From NCBI GenBank assembly GCA_038924905.1, contig JBCKUK010000028.1, forward strand, positions 1 to 16,070: a DNA stretch of 16,070 nucleotides, written 5' to 3'. The notes beneath the pieces are model-generated. The model ran no database searches. It was not told the DNA's origin and saw nothing but the letters and a program-made list of their open reading frames with translations. Positions 1-6,126 of the stretch are shown here, one piece after another (position 1 is the first letter of the stretch; each line of letters opens with the position of its first letter). Both the position numbers and the translations under genes were made by a program. The stretch comes from JBCKUK01 sp038924905 (GTDB lineage: Bacteria > Pseudomonadota > Gammaproteobacteria > Burkholderiales > Methylophilaceae).

Positions 1-1
1 T

Positions 2-715
2 ATCGGCGCATCGGCGGGCACCTTACTGCCCAAGGCAGGCGCCTGGATGAACGCGGTAAGTGACTTTTTTGGTGTTGTCATGCTGGCGATGGCGATATGG
101 TTAATTTCACCAGTTATCCCCACAGGCCTGCAATTGGCGCTGTGGGCGACACTGCTCATCGTGCCTGCGATTTACATGCACGCGCTTGATAATTTACCAA
201 CTAACGCCCACCAATGGGCCAAGTTCTGGAAGGGCATCGCAATCATCATGCTGGTGTTTGGTATCGCCTTGCTGATTGGCGCGGCATCAGGCGCCAAGTC
301 GCCATTACAACCTTTGGCCGGTTTGCGCACCAATATTAATTCAATATCGCCTGTCAGCCTGCCTTTCCAGCGCATAAAAAATGGTGGTGAGCTGGAAAGC
401 CGCATCAAAGCGGCGGCTGGCAAAACAGTGATGCTGGATTTTTACGCAGACTGGTGCGTGGCCTGCAAAGAGCTCGAGCAGTTTACTTTCAGTGATCCAC
501 GTGTGCAAAAAAAGTTAGCGAACGTCATTTTACTGCAAGTAGATGTCACACAAAGTTCGGCAGAAGATGCAGCATTACTGAAGCGCTTCGGTCTCTTTGG
601 CCCGCCCGGCATCCTCTTTTTTAACGGTTCAGGCGAAGAGATTCGCCATGCAAAAATTATCGGCTACCTTGATGCCGACAAATTTTTGACTGCGCTTGCT
701 AAGCTGGATTTATAG
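2..715 (+). CDS. dsbD: Thiol:disulfide interchange protein DsbD, C-terminal part (5' truncated by window edge)
   Basis: DsbD carries electrons from cytoplasmic thioredoxin across the inner membrane to periplasmic disulfide isomerases and thioredoxin-like proteins. The reading frame is open from base 2, so only the C-terminal 237 codons are visible. They begin with IGASAGTLLPKAGAWM, which fits the last transmembrane segments of DsbD. Three hydrophobic stretches follow (roughly bases 59-120, 128-180 and 221-290), then a periplasmic thioredoxin-like domain. Its redox motif DFYADWCVACKELE has the Cys-Val-Ala-Cys pair at bases 455-466, the usual DsbD C-terminal domain arrangement, and a Gly-Pro-Pro-Gly stretch later. 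The frame stops at TAG, four bases before the ATG of the next gene, another thioredoxin-fold protein, so the two probably share a transcript. The family call is firm. The N-terminal periplasmic domain and first membrane segments lie outside the window. Confidence 0.93.
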   Translation: MGASAGTLLPKAGAWMNAVSDFFGVVMLAMAIWLISPVIPTGLQLALWATLLIVPAIYMHALDNLPTNAHQWAKFWKGIAIIMLVFGIALLIGAASGAKSPLQPLAGLRTNINSISPVSLPFQRIKNGGELESRIKAAAGKTVMLDFYADWCVACKELEQFTFSDPRVQKKLANVILLQVDVTQSSAEDAALLKRFGLFGPPGILFFNGSGEEIRHAKIIGYLDADKFLTALAKLDL

Positions 716-719
716 CCGC

Positions 720-1262
720 ATGCCAAAAAAACTGCTGGGCTATTTTGTCAATATTGTTGCTGTGCTGCTCATTGCCTTGGCCGTTCGCTATTATCTATCC
801 AGTCCGCCAACAGCAGAAACAGCCGCGCAAACAACAAAGGCACTATTTGCAGCGAGTTTCACAGGTATAGACGGCAAGCCCCACGCCATCAGCCAATGGA
901 AAGGCAAAATTATCGTAGCTAATTTTTGGGCAACCTGGTGTCCGCCCTGCCGCGAAGAAATGCCTGAATTATCCCACCTACAAGAGCAGTATCGGAATCG
1001 TGGCCTGATTGTGCTGGGTATTTCCACTGATGAATTAGATAAAATCCGCGAATTCGCCAAAGAAAGCCCTGTTAGCTATCCATTACTGTCTGGTGAAATA
1101 AGCGCGATGGATGTAGGACTAAGCCTGGGCAACAATAAAGGCGTGTTGCCCTATACTGTGATCATTAAACCTGATGGCAATATCGCAAAAGCCTACTTTG
1201 GCCGCGTTAATCAGGCGCTGCTAGAAGAAACCTTGCTGCCTTTAATGCTGGTCTCAAAATAA
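720..1262 (+). CDS. TlpA-like membrane-anchored periplasmic thioredoxin
   Basis: This 180-residue protein has a short basic N-terminus and one hydrophobic segment (about residues 8-23) that should act as an uncleaved anchor. A TlpA/ResA/DsbE-type thioredoxin domain follows. The redox centre is ANFWATWCPPCREEMPEL with cysteines at 74 and 77, and the cis-proline loop is GVLPYT (Pro144). WCPPC is the usual motif of TlpA-like reductases that reduce disulfides in apocytochromes or other periplasmic clients; the exact client cannot be read from sequence. The ATG at 720 was chosen because it gives a normal lysine-rich signal-anchor start. A TTG at 696 in the same frame would overlap dsbD and has no better ribosome site. 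The position just after dsbD suggests that DsbD keeps this protein reduced (inference). Confidence 0.88.
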   Translation: MPKKLLGYFVNIVAVLLIALAVRYYLSSPPTAETAAQTTKALFAASFTGIDGKPHAISQWKGKIIVANFWATWCPPCREEMPELSHLQEQYRNRGLIVLGISTDELDKIREFAKESPVSYPLLSGEISAMDVGLSLGNNKGVLPYTVIIKPDGNIAKAYFGRVNQALLEETLLPLMLVSK

Positions 1263-1323
1263 ACCTCCAAAAATCGTAATTTCGCTAAATTTCTCCAATT
1301 AGCTAGACAACTACCCCCTATTT

Positions 1324-1339
1324 ACGGCAAACTTGCCGT
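1324..1339. repeat. Short inverted repeat upstream of aroQ
   Basis: ACGGCAA and TTGCCGT form a perfect 7-base inverted repeat with a 2-base centre, in the 116-bp gap between the TlpA-like gene and aroQ. It lies about 40 bp before the aroQ ATG. No T-run follows, so it is not a convincing intrinsic terminator. It could be a protein-binding site or chance. Confidence 0.35.
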
Positions 1340-1378
1340 TATGAGACATTGTTGCCGGTCACAAAAAACTGCTTGAAT

Positions 1379-1843
1379 ATGGCTAAAAATCAATCAAAAT
1401 CCATTCTGGTGCTAAATGGGCCAAACCTTAACATGCTCGGCTTACGTGAGCCCGAGCATTATGGCACCAATACACTGGATAACATCAATCAACGCCTGCT
1501 GGCGCAAGCTAAAAAAGCGGGCGTGATGCTGGAAACCTTTCAGAGCAATAGCGAAGCCGAGCTTATTGGTAAAGTGCAAGCATTAGCTGGCAAAAAAACT
1601 GATTTTATCATCATTAACCCGGCTGCTTTTACCCACACTTCTGTGGCCATGCGCGATGCGCTAGCTGCGGTTAAAATTCCTTTCATCGAAGTACATCTTT
1701 CCAATGTTTACGCGCGCGAGCCTTTCCGCCACCACTCTTACTTCACAGATATTGCGGTTGGCGTGATTAGCGGCTTGGGTGCACAGGGCTACTCGCTGGC
1801 TCTGGATTTTGCAATTTCTGCAATAACGCAACAACAGAAGTAG
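1379..1843 (+). CDS. aroQ: Type II 3-dehydroquinate dehydratase
   Basis: AroQ dehydrates 3-dehydroquinate to 3-dehydroshikimate, the third step of the shikimate route to aromatic amino acids. The 154-residue length is normal for the type II enzyme, which works as a dodecamer. Family signatures are clear: ILVLNGPNLNMLGLREPEHYG near the N-terminus with the active-site Tyr28, IIINPAAFTHTSVAMRDAL with Asn80, and FIEVHLSNVYAREPFR with His106. The ATG at 1379 puts the LNGPNLN motif at its usual distance from the N-terminus; the frame can be read back to a TTG at 1349, which is unlikely. The gene sits 23 bp upstream of accB, in the aroQ-accB-accC order common in proteobacteria. Confidence 0.96.
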   Translation: MAKNQSKSILVLNGPNLNMLGLREPEHYGTNTLDNINQRLLAQAKKAGVMLETFQSNSEAELIGKVQALAGKKTDFIIINPAAFTHTSVAMRDALAAVKIPFIEVHLSNVYAREPFRHHSYFTDIAVGVISGLGAQGYSLALDFAISAITQQQK

Positions 1844-1866
1844 TTTTTTATTCGAGGCTATTCCCC

Positions 1867-2331
1867 ATGGATTTACGTAAACTCAAAAAACTAATCGATT
1901 TAGTAGAAGAATCTGGCATTTCAGAGCTGGAGCTCACCGAGGGCGAAGAAAAAGTGCGCATTAGCCGCACTCTGACTAATGCGCCGCAAAGTGTCGCCCA
2001 CTACGCGCAGCCTTATATCGCGCAACCCATGCAAGCGGCTCCACAGACTGCACCTGCCAGTCAACCCGCGGCCGGTGCCGCCGCCCCGGTTGCTGAAGGT
2101 CACATAGTCAAATCGCCCATGGTTGGCACTTTTTACCGCTCCCCGTCGCCGGATGCTAATTCATTTGTTGATATTGGCTCCAGTGTTGCCGTCGGCGATA
2201 CGATTTGCATTATCGAAGCCATGAAACTGCTGAATGAAATCGAAGCAGATCACGCTGGCATCATCAAAAAAATTCTGGTCGAGAGCGGCCAACCCGTCGA
2301 ATACGGCGAACCCCTATTTGTTATTGGTTAA
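1867..2331 (+). CDS. accB: Biotin carboxyl carrier protein of acetyl-CoA carboxylase
   Basis: AccB carries the biotin that AccC carboxylates and that the carboxyltransferase uses to turn acetyl-CoA into malonyl-CoA, the first committed step of fatty acid synthesis. The 154-residue protein has an N-terminal helical region (MDLRKLKKLIDLVEESGISE), a flexible Ala/Pro/Gln-rich linker at about residues 38-76, and a C-terminal biotinyl domain from about residue 78. The biotin attachment motif is IIEAMKLLNEIEA with Lys120. EAMK is invariant here; the following LL replaces the more usual MM or MN, which is tolerated in the family. The stop codon TAA merges into TAAGGGG, a Shine-Dalgarno-like sequence for the short frame that begins at 2341. 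The gene is in an operon with accC. Confidence 0.97.
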   Translation: MDLRKLKKLIDLVEESGISELELTEGEEKVRISRTLTNAPQSVAHYAQPYIAQPMQAAPQTAPASQPAAGAAAPVAEGHIVKSPMVGTFYRSPSPDANSFVDIGSSVAVGDTICIIEAMKLLNEIEADHAGIIKKILVESGQPVEYGEPLFVIG

Positions 2332-2340
2332 GGGGTTTTC

Positions 2341-2469
2341 ATGTTTGAAAAAATCCTGATTGCTTACCGTGGTGACCAGCTGCCGGATGGCAGCGCAGCG
2401 GCGAAGCCAATTTGCCTAGTGGCCACGAGCCACCAAGGCAATTTCGTCACGGAGCCTCGATATGTTTGA
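2341..2469 (+). CDS. Putative 42-residue leader frame made from a duplicated accC start
   Basis: A 42-codon frame starts at ATG 2341, five bases after a good ribosome site (TAAGGGG, 2329-2335). Its first codons read MFEKILIAYRGD, an imperfect copy of the AccC start MFEKILIANRGE, in which the invariant Asn of the ANRGEIA motif has become Tyr. After that it diverges into unrelated sequence. Its TGA (2467-2469) overlaps the accC ATG (2462), so a ribosome ending here finishes on the accC start, which would permit translational coupling. It may be a decaying duplication, a functional leader peptide, or both. The 121-bp offset is not a multiple of three, so it cannot be an N-terminal extension of AccC. 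The frame is certain; function is a guess. Confidence 0.4.
   Translation: MFEKILIAYRGDQLPDGSAAAKPICLVATSHQGNFVTEPRYV
2379..2394 (+). repeat. Small hairpin in the accB-accC junction
   Basis: GCTGCC and GGCAGC form a perfect 6-bp stem around a GGAT tetraloop. It lies between the duplicated accC starts and upstream of the larger hairpin at 2409-2444. No T-run follows, so it is not a terminator. Confidence 0.6.
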
Positions 2470-2506
2470 AAAAATCCTCATCGCTAACCGTGGCGAAATT
2501 GCCTTG
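2400..2506 (+). promoter_or_regulatory. Candidate RNA switch covering the accC ribosome-binding site and start
   Basis: CAAGGCAATTTCGTCACGG (2434-2452) is the reverse complement, except for one G:U position, of CCGTGGCGAAATTGCCTTG (2488-2506) inside accC codons 9-15. In RNA this is a 19-bp stem whose 35-nt loop holds the accC ATG (2462). Half of the GGAG Shine-Dalgarno (2451-2454, seven bases before the ATG) is in the stem. The same middle strand can instead pair with 2409-2423: GTGGC with GCCAC, then GCC and neighbours with GGC, giving an imperfect hairpin that frees the start. Two mutually exclusive folds plus a translated leader across them resemble an attenuation or coupling device. The complementarity is seen in the sequence; regulation is inferred. 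Confidence 0.5.
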
Positions 2507-3811
2507 CGGGTTCAGCGCGCCTGTCGAGAGCTGGGTATCAAGACTGTTGCAGTTCACTCAGAGGCCGACCGTGAAGCCAAATACGTTAAATTGGCAGACG
2601 AGTCTGTGTGCATTGGTCCTGCGGCCTCCGGCCTAAGTTATCTTAATATCCCAGCCGTGATTAGTGCCGCTGAGGTGACAGACGCTGAAGCCATTCATCC
2701 CGGCTACGGCTTTCTCTCGGAAAACGCGGATTTTGCAGAGCGCGTGGAGCAAAGTGGTTTCGTATTTATCGGCCCCAGGGCTGAAACTATCCGCCTGATG
2801 GGCGATAAAATTAGCGCTAAAGAAGCCATGACAAAAGCTGGCGTTCCCTGTGTGCCAGGCTCTAAAGGCGCGCTGCCGGACGATTCGGAAGAGCTGATGA
2901 AAATAGCCAAAAAAATTGGCTACCCCGTCATTATTAAGGCCGCTGGTGGTGGTGGTGGGCGCGGCATGCGCGTAGTGCACACCGAAGCGGCTTTAATTGG
3001 TTCAGTCAAAATGACTAAAGCCGAAGCACAAACCGCTTTCGGCAACCCCGTGGTATACATGGAAAAATTCCTGGATCACCCACGCCATATTGAAATTCAA
3101 ATTCTTGCGGATCAGCGTGGCCATGCGGTTCATCTGGGTGAGCGCGATTGCTCAATGCAGCGCCGGCACCAAAAAGTACTGGAAGAGGCCCCAGCGCCGG
3201 GGTTAAGCACGAAGCTAAGAGATAAAATAGGCGAACGTTGTGCTGCTGCTTGCCGCAAAATTAACTACCGTGGTGCCGGTACTTTTGAATTCTTGTATGA
3301 AGACGACGAGTTCTACTTTATAGAAATGAATACGCGCGTGCAGGTGGAACACCCGGTGACGGAAATGATTACCGGCATTGATATTGTGCAGCAGCAAATC
3401 AAGATTGCCGCCGGCCAAAAACTGGCTTTCCGCCAAAAAGATATTGAATTTCGTGGCCATGCGATTGAATGTCGCATCAACGCAGAGGACCCTTTTACTT
3501 TTGTGCCGTCACCAGGCCGCATTACCACATTCCATATGCCTGGTGGCCCTGGCATCCGCGTGGATACTCATGCTTATCAAAACTATGTGGTACCGCCATA
3601 TTATGACTCCATGATTGGCAAGCTGATTGCCTACGGCGATACGCGTGAGCAGGCTATTGCACGTATGTGTATCGCGCTATCAGAAATGGTGATTGAAGGT
3701 ATTAAAACCAACGTGGATCTACACCGGGATTTAATCGCTGATGCGGCTTTTCATCAGGGCGGCGCCAGCATTCATTATTTGGAACAAAAACTCGGTTTTA
3801 ACACCAAATGA
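2462..3811 (+). CDS. accC: Biotin carboxylase subunit of acetyl-CoA carboxylase
   Basis: AccC uses ATP and bicarbonate to carboxylate biotin on AccB. The 449-residue length is standard for the stand-alone subunit. The order of domains is a biotin carboxylase N-terminal domain (FEKILIANRGEIALR, residues 2-16), a linker with HPGYGFLSENADFA (79-92), an ATP-grasp domain with the glycine-rich loop AAGGGGGRGMRVV (160-172) and the EKFLDHPRHIEIQ and MNTRVQVEHPVTE catalytic signatures, and the C-terminal domain beginning near GHAIECRINAEDP. All expected catalytic motifs are present. The start at 2462 is fixed by the conserved N-terminus and a GGAG site seven bases upstream. The 130-bp gap from accB, with a duplicated start and self-complementary sequence, is unlike the short accB-accC spacing usual elsewhere. 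Confidence 0.98.
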   Translation: MFEKILIANRGEIALRVQRACRELGIKTVAVHSEADREAKYVKLADESVCIGPAASGLSYLNIPAVISAAEVTDAEAIHPGYGFLSENADFAERVEQSGFVFIGPRAETIRLMGDKISAKEAMTKAGVPCVPGSKGALPDDSEELMKIAKKIGYPVIIKAAGGGGGRGMRVVHTEAALIGSVKMTKAEAQTAFGNPVVYMEKFLDHPRHIEIQILADQRGHAVHLGERDCSMQRRHQKVLEEAPAPGLSTKLRDKIGERCAAACRKINYRGAGTFEFLYEDDEFYFIEMNTRVQVEHPVTEMITGIDIVQQQIKIAAGQKLAFRQKDIEFRGHAIECRINAEDPFTFVPSPGRITTFHMPGGPGIRVDTHAYQNYVVPPYYDSMIGKLIAYGDTREQAIARMCIALSEMVIEGIKTNVDLHRDLIADAAFHQGGASIHYLEQKLGFNTK

Positions 3812-3830
3812 TTGATTGGCCGTTACGATA

Positions 3831-4733
3831 ATGGCTTGGCTGTCACTCAAAATCGAGGCCAAAGATAACACGGCCAACCTCCTCAGCGACGCGCTGATAG
3901 GGCTTGGTGCGCTTTCTGCCAGCATTGAAGACGCTAACGCTGAAACACCCGACGAGCAACCAATTTTCGGTGAGCCAGGCGACCCCCCGCCCGGCGTCTG
4001 GCGGCAAAATGTTGTAAGTGCGCTGTTTGATGATGGCGTAATCGTCACTGACATCATGCAGTCACTAAGCCAAACCAGCGGTCTGCGCGATTTAACTTAT
4101 TCCACCGAAATTATTGCCGAGCAGGATTGGGTGCTCGCCACCCAGTCGCAATTTAACCCCATTCGCATACGGGATGATTTATGGATTGTGCCTTCCTGGC
4201 ATGATGCGCCCAACCCTGACGCGCTCAATATTATGCTTGATCCAGGCCTCGCCTTTGGCACCGGCAGTCACCCGACCACGCATCTTTGCCTGGTCTGGCT
4301 GGCAGACCATGTAAAACCGCAGCATTCTGTGCTGGATTTTGGCTGCGGCTCTGGCATTCTCGCAATCGCCGCTAAAAAGCTGGGGGCTACCAGAGTGATG
4401 GGCGTTGATATTGATGCACAGGCCATACAATCGAGTAATTACAACGCAAAACAAAATGCCGTAGTTGCAGATTTTTACTTGCCCGATCAATACGACAAAA
4501 AACAACCGGCTGGCACCCAATATGATTTGGTCGTGGCTAACATATTATCCAGCGCGCTCTCTGTGCTGGCGCCAGCGCTGGCTTCAGCCTGCAAGCAGGG
4601 CGGTAAAATAGCGCTGTCAGGCATACTGCGTGAACAAGTCGAGCAAGTATCTAGCATTTATACGCAATGGTTTGAAATGAACCCGCCGGTATTTATGGAT
4701 GGCTGGGCGTTGCTCACCAGTGTCAGCAAATGA
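3831..4733 (+). CDS. prmA: Ribosomal protein L11 methyltransferase
   Basis: PrmA uses S-adenosylmethionine to trimethylate amino groups of ribosomal protein L11. The 300-residue protein starts MAWLSLKIEA, the usual PrmA N-terminus, followed by the substrate-recognition domain with ALSASIEDA. The linker motif LDPGLAFGTGSHPTT (136-150) precedes the methyltransferase domain with AdoMet motif I VLDFGCGSGILAIAA (167-181), the acidic GVDID (191-195) and VVANILSSAL (234-243; family form NILA/NILS). The ATG at 3831 is preferred over an in-frame TTG at 3816, five bases after the accC stop. No good Shine-Dalgarno is visible at either, so coupling to accC translation is likely. Its last four bases overlap the next gene's start (ATGA). 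Confidence 0.95.
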   Translation: MAWLSLKIEAKDNTANLLSDALIGLGALSASIEDANAETPDEQPIFGEPGDPPPGVWRQNVVSALFDDGVIVTDIMQSLSQTSGLRDLTYSTEIIAEQDWVLATQSQFNPIRIRDDLWIVPSWHDAPNPDALNIMLDPGLAFGTGSHPTTHLCLVWLADHVKPQHSVLDFGCGSGILAIAAKKLGATRVMGVDIDAQAIQSSNYNAKQNAVVADFYLPDQYDKKQPAGTQYDLVVANILSSALSVLAPALASACKQGGKIALSGILREQVEQVSSIYTQWFEMNPPVFMDGWALLTSVSK

Positions 4734-5605
4734 GCGCCAAAAAAACCAGCCTGGTCACCTCCTGCCCCGAGTGTGCAGCCAATTTTTATGTAACGCCTGA
4801 ACAGTTGTCTGCCCACCGCGGTGAAGTGCGCTGCGGCAAGTGTAACCATGTGTTTAATGCGCTGGATAGGCTAAGCGATCTTGCTGCAGCCCCGCAAACC
4901 GAGGGGGAAGATATAGAGGCGCCGTCAGAACAGCAAGAAGAAATTACTGAAATTATTGAGCCTGTACCCAGCACAACGGCAACCGGCAGCACGATAGCTG
5001 CCTTTAATATTGCCGATTTCAGCATACATTCTGCTTCTGTTACAGCAAAAAGCCCCGAACCAGAAAGTCCGAAAATCGTTGCAGACGTTGCTTCCAAAAC
5101 CAAATTGGGGCGCCCAGACAAGCGCAAATTTCCTGTTTGGCTTCTTGCCTTGCTGGCACTGGCATTTGCATTGCTAGCCACCGCACAAACCACGTATTAC
5201 ATGCGTACACAAATTGCCGCTCAGTGGCCTGCACTTAAGCCCTATCTTGTCGAAGCATGTAAATTGCTTCATTGCGCGGTGGAATTACCAAAACAAATCA
5301 ATCTGCTCACCATTGACGACTCGGATTTGCAGGAAGATGCCGAGCGCCAGGGCTTGATCCGCCTCTCCAGCACCATTATCAATAATGCAGCGTTCGCTCA
5401 GGCTTACCCGCTATTAGAGCTCACGCTGACAGATACTTATGATAAGCCCATGCTACGCCACGCTTTCGCACCACACGAATATTTACCTGGTGGCACCGAC
5501 ATCAGCAAAGGCCTGGCAGCCGGCGATGAAGTACATATCAAGCTTAATTTAACAGCCAGTGGTGAGCCTGTTGCGGGTTATCGCGTATTTGTTACTTATC
5601 CCTAG
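4730..5605 (+). CDS. Zinc-ribbon and DUF3426 single-pass membrane protein
   Basis: A 291-residue protein of unknown function commonly found after prmA in betaproteobacteria. It begins with an MJ0042-type zinc ribbon: SCPECAANFYVTPEQL and then EVRCGKCNHVFNAL, with zinc ligands Cys12, Cys15, Cys35 and Cys38. An acidic, low-complexity linker (about residues 50-128) leads to one transmembrane helix (FPVWLLALLALAFALLATAQ, 134-153). The C-terminal region (about 160-291) fits the DUF3426 domain, which should lie in the periplasm. The start overlaps the prmA stop in ATGA, a translational-coupling arrangement. Membership of the family is well supported; the role is not known. Confidence 0.88.
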   Translation: MSAKKTSLVTSCPECAANFYVTPEQLSAHRGEVRCGKCNHVFNALDRLSDLAAAPQTEGEDIEAPSEQQEEITEIIEPVPSTTATGSTIAAFNIADFSIHSASVTAKSPEPESPKIVADVASKTKLGRPDKRKFPVWLLALLALAFALLATAQTTYYMRTQIAAQWPALKPYLVEACKLLHCAVELPKQINLLTIDDSDLQEDAERQGLIRLSSTIINNAAFAQAYPLLELTLTDTYDKPMLRHAFAPHEYLPGGTDISKGLAAGDEVHIKLNLTASGEPVAGYRVFVTYP

Positions 5606-5625
5606 GGTGATTTAGTAGCAACTTA

Positions 5626-5644
5626 TCTAATGAAAATCATTAGG
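5626..5644. promoter_or_regulatory. Fur-box-like palindrome upstream of pqqA
   Basis: CTAATGA-AAA-TCATTAG (5627-5643) is a perfect 7-base inverted repeat. Aligned to the classical 19-bp Fur consensus GATAATGATAATCATTATC, bases 5626-5644 match at 14 of 19 positions, and the core AATGAAAATCATT differs from AATGATAATCATT at one base. It lies about 120 bp before pqqA and just after the DUF3426 gene. AT-rich palindromes arise by chance more often than GC-rich ones, so this remains a candidate. Confidence 0.35.
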
Positions 5645-5717
5645 CGCATTTAATGACTATGCCGAGTTATATTATTGAATCATTCTGTACTATACGAATC
5701 ATAAGTTGTGTGGATGT

Positions 5718-5757
5718 AATTAGTTTATCCGCATTAAACTCAAACTAATTTAGGAGA
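5718..5757 (+). promoter_or_regulatory. Structured leader and ribosome-binding site of pqqA
   Basis: AATTAGTTT (5718-5726) and AAACTAATT (5742-5750) form a perfect 9-bp stem with a 15-nt loop that ends two bases before the strong Shine-Dalgarno AGGAGA (5752-5757), itself seven bases from the pqqA ATG. A competing 6-bp stem, AGTTTA (5722-5727) with TAAACT (5735-5740), uses the same left arm. The Shine-Dalgarno fixes the start of this short gene. Confidence 0.5.
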
Positions 5758-5764
5758 AATAACC

Positions 5765-5836
5765 ATGTGGACCAAACCAGCTGCTACCGAAATGCGTTTT
5801 GGCTTTGAAGTTACCATGTATGTATGCAATCGTTAA
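5765..5836 (+). CDS. pqqA: PQQ precursor peptide PqqA
   Basis: A 23-residue peptide starting MWTKPAATEMRFGFEVT and ending MYVCNR. PqqA is the ribosomal precursor of the cofactor pyrroloquinoline quinone. PqqE, with PqqD, joins the side chains of a Glu and a Tyr in the E-V-T-x-Y motif, here Glu15 and Tyr19; later enzymes excise and oxidise the pair. The N-terminal MW.KP and the final N-R are family hallmarks. A strong AGGAGA ribosome site supports translation. No pqqB, C, D or E follows. A strong terminator comes about 50 bases downstream, so this is a stand-alone copy whose maturation enzymes must be encoded elsewhere. PQQ would serve periplasmic quinoprotein dehydrogenases such as methanol dehydrogenase (inference). 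Confidence 0.93.
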   Translation: MWTKPAATEMRFGFEVTMYVCNR

Positions 5837-5885
5837 GATTGCATTGAATTAAAGCACAATCGCTAAAATTCAGTACTCAAGCAAT

Positions 5886-5922
5886 AGCAAAACGGAGACC
5901 TCAGTCTCCGTTTTGCTTTATA
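5886..5922. terminator. Strong intrinsic terminator after pqqA
   Basis: AGCAAAACGGAGAC (5886-5899) and GTCTCCGTTTTGCT (5904-5917) form a perfect 14-bp stem with a CTCA loop, followed by TTTAT. Because the outer stem is A/T paired, U-rich tails arise on both strands, so it may stop transcription both ways. It isolates pqqA from everything downstream. Confidence 0.9.
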
Positions 5923-6000
5923 TGGCTCCTGCTACACTAGCAATGGGTTCTGTCAGGAATAAATAGGGTAAGAATGAAAATTTAGGAATGTATTGTCTAA

Positions 6001-6126
6001 GGCATCGCCCCGGGAACCAGATGGGAAGACATTTCGGACGATTGGGCGTGCCCGGATTGCAGCATGAGTAAGTCGTCCTTTGAAATGGTGGCGCCCCCCG
6101 CTCTCTTGTCCACATGTATCAAATAG
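6001..6126 (+). pseudogene. Rubredoxin remnant, C-terminal half only
   Basis: The frame from GGC at 6001 reads GIAPGTRWEDISDDWACPDC and then SMSKSSFEMV, the second half of a rubredoxin: the GIAPGT-W-D-P/S-DDW-CPDC block that holds the second cysteine pair binding the iron. A stop codon (TAA, 5998-6000) directly precedes it, and no first CxxCG motif occurs in the 80 bases back to the pqqA terminator, so the N-terminal half is missing. The usual Gly after CPDC is Ser, and after EMV an unrelated tail runs to TAG. It cannot form a complete iron site. The gene was probably cut by a deletion or insertion near pqqA. Identification rests on about 30 residues that fit the family closely. Confidence 0.82.

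Larger units (their letters stand above)
2341..2496 (+). repeat. Direct repeat of the first 35 bases of accC, 121 bp apart
   Basis: Bases 2341-2375 and 2462-2496 agree at 31 of 35 positions. Both start ATGTTTGAAAAAATCCT and run through the codons for RGD/RGE. The 86 bp between them resemble neither copy along their length, apart from the hairpin arms described separately. The second copy is the true accC start because only it continues into the full biotin carboxylase. Confidence 0.9.

Noticed and set aside
5709..5733. DnaA-box-like TGTGGATGT and TTATCCGCA before pqqA
   Set aside because: Two and one mismatches from consensus, far from dnaA, and overlapping the pqqA leader stem; not enough for an origin or control site.
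5918..6115. 65-codon minus-strand frame opposite the rubredoxin remnant
   Set aside because: It is antisense to a block that clearly encodes rubredoxin residues on the plus strand, has no ribosome site or family resemblance, and ends in the terminator tail.
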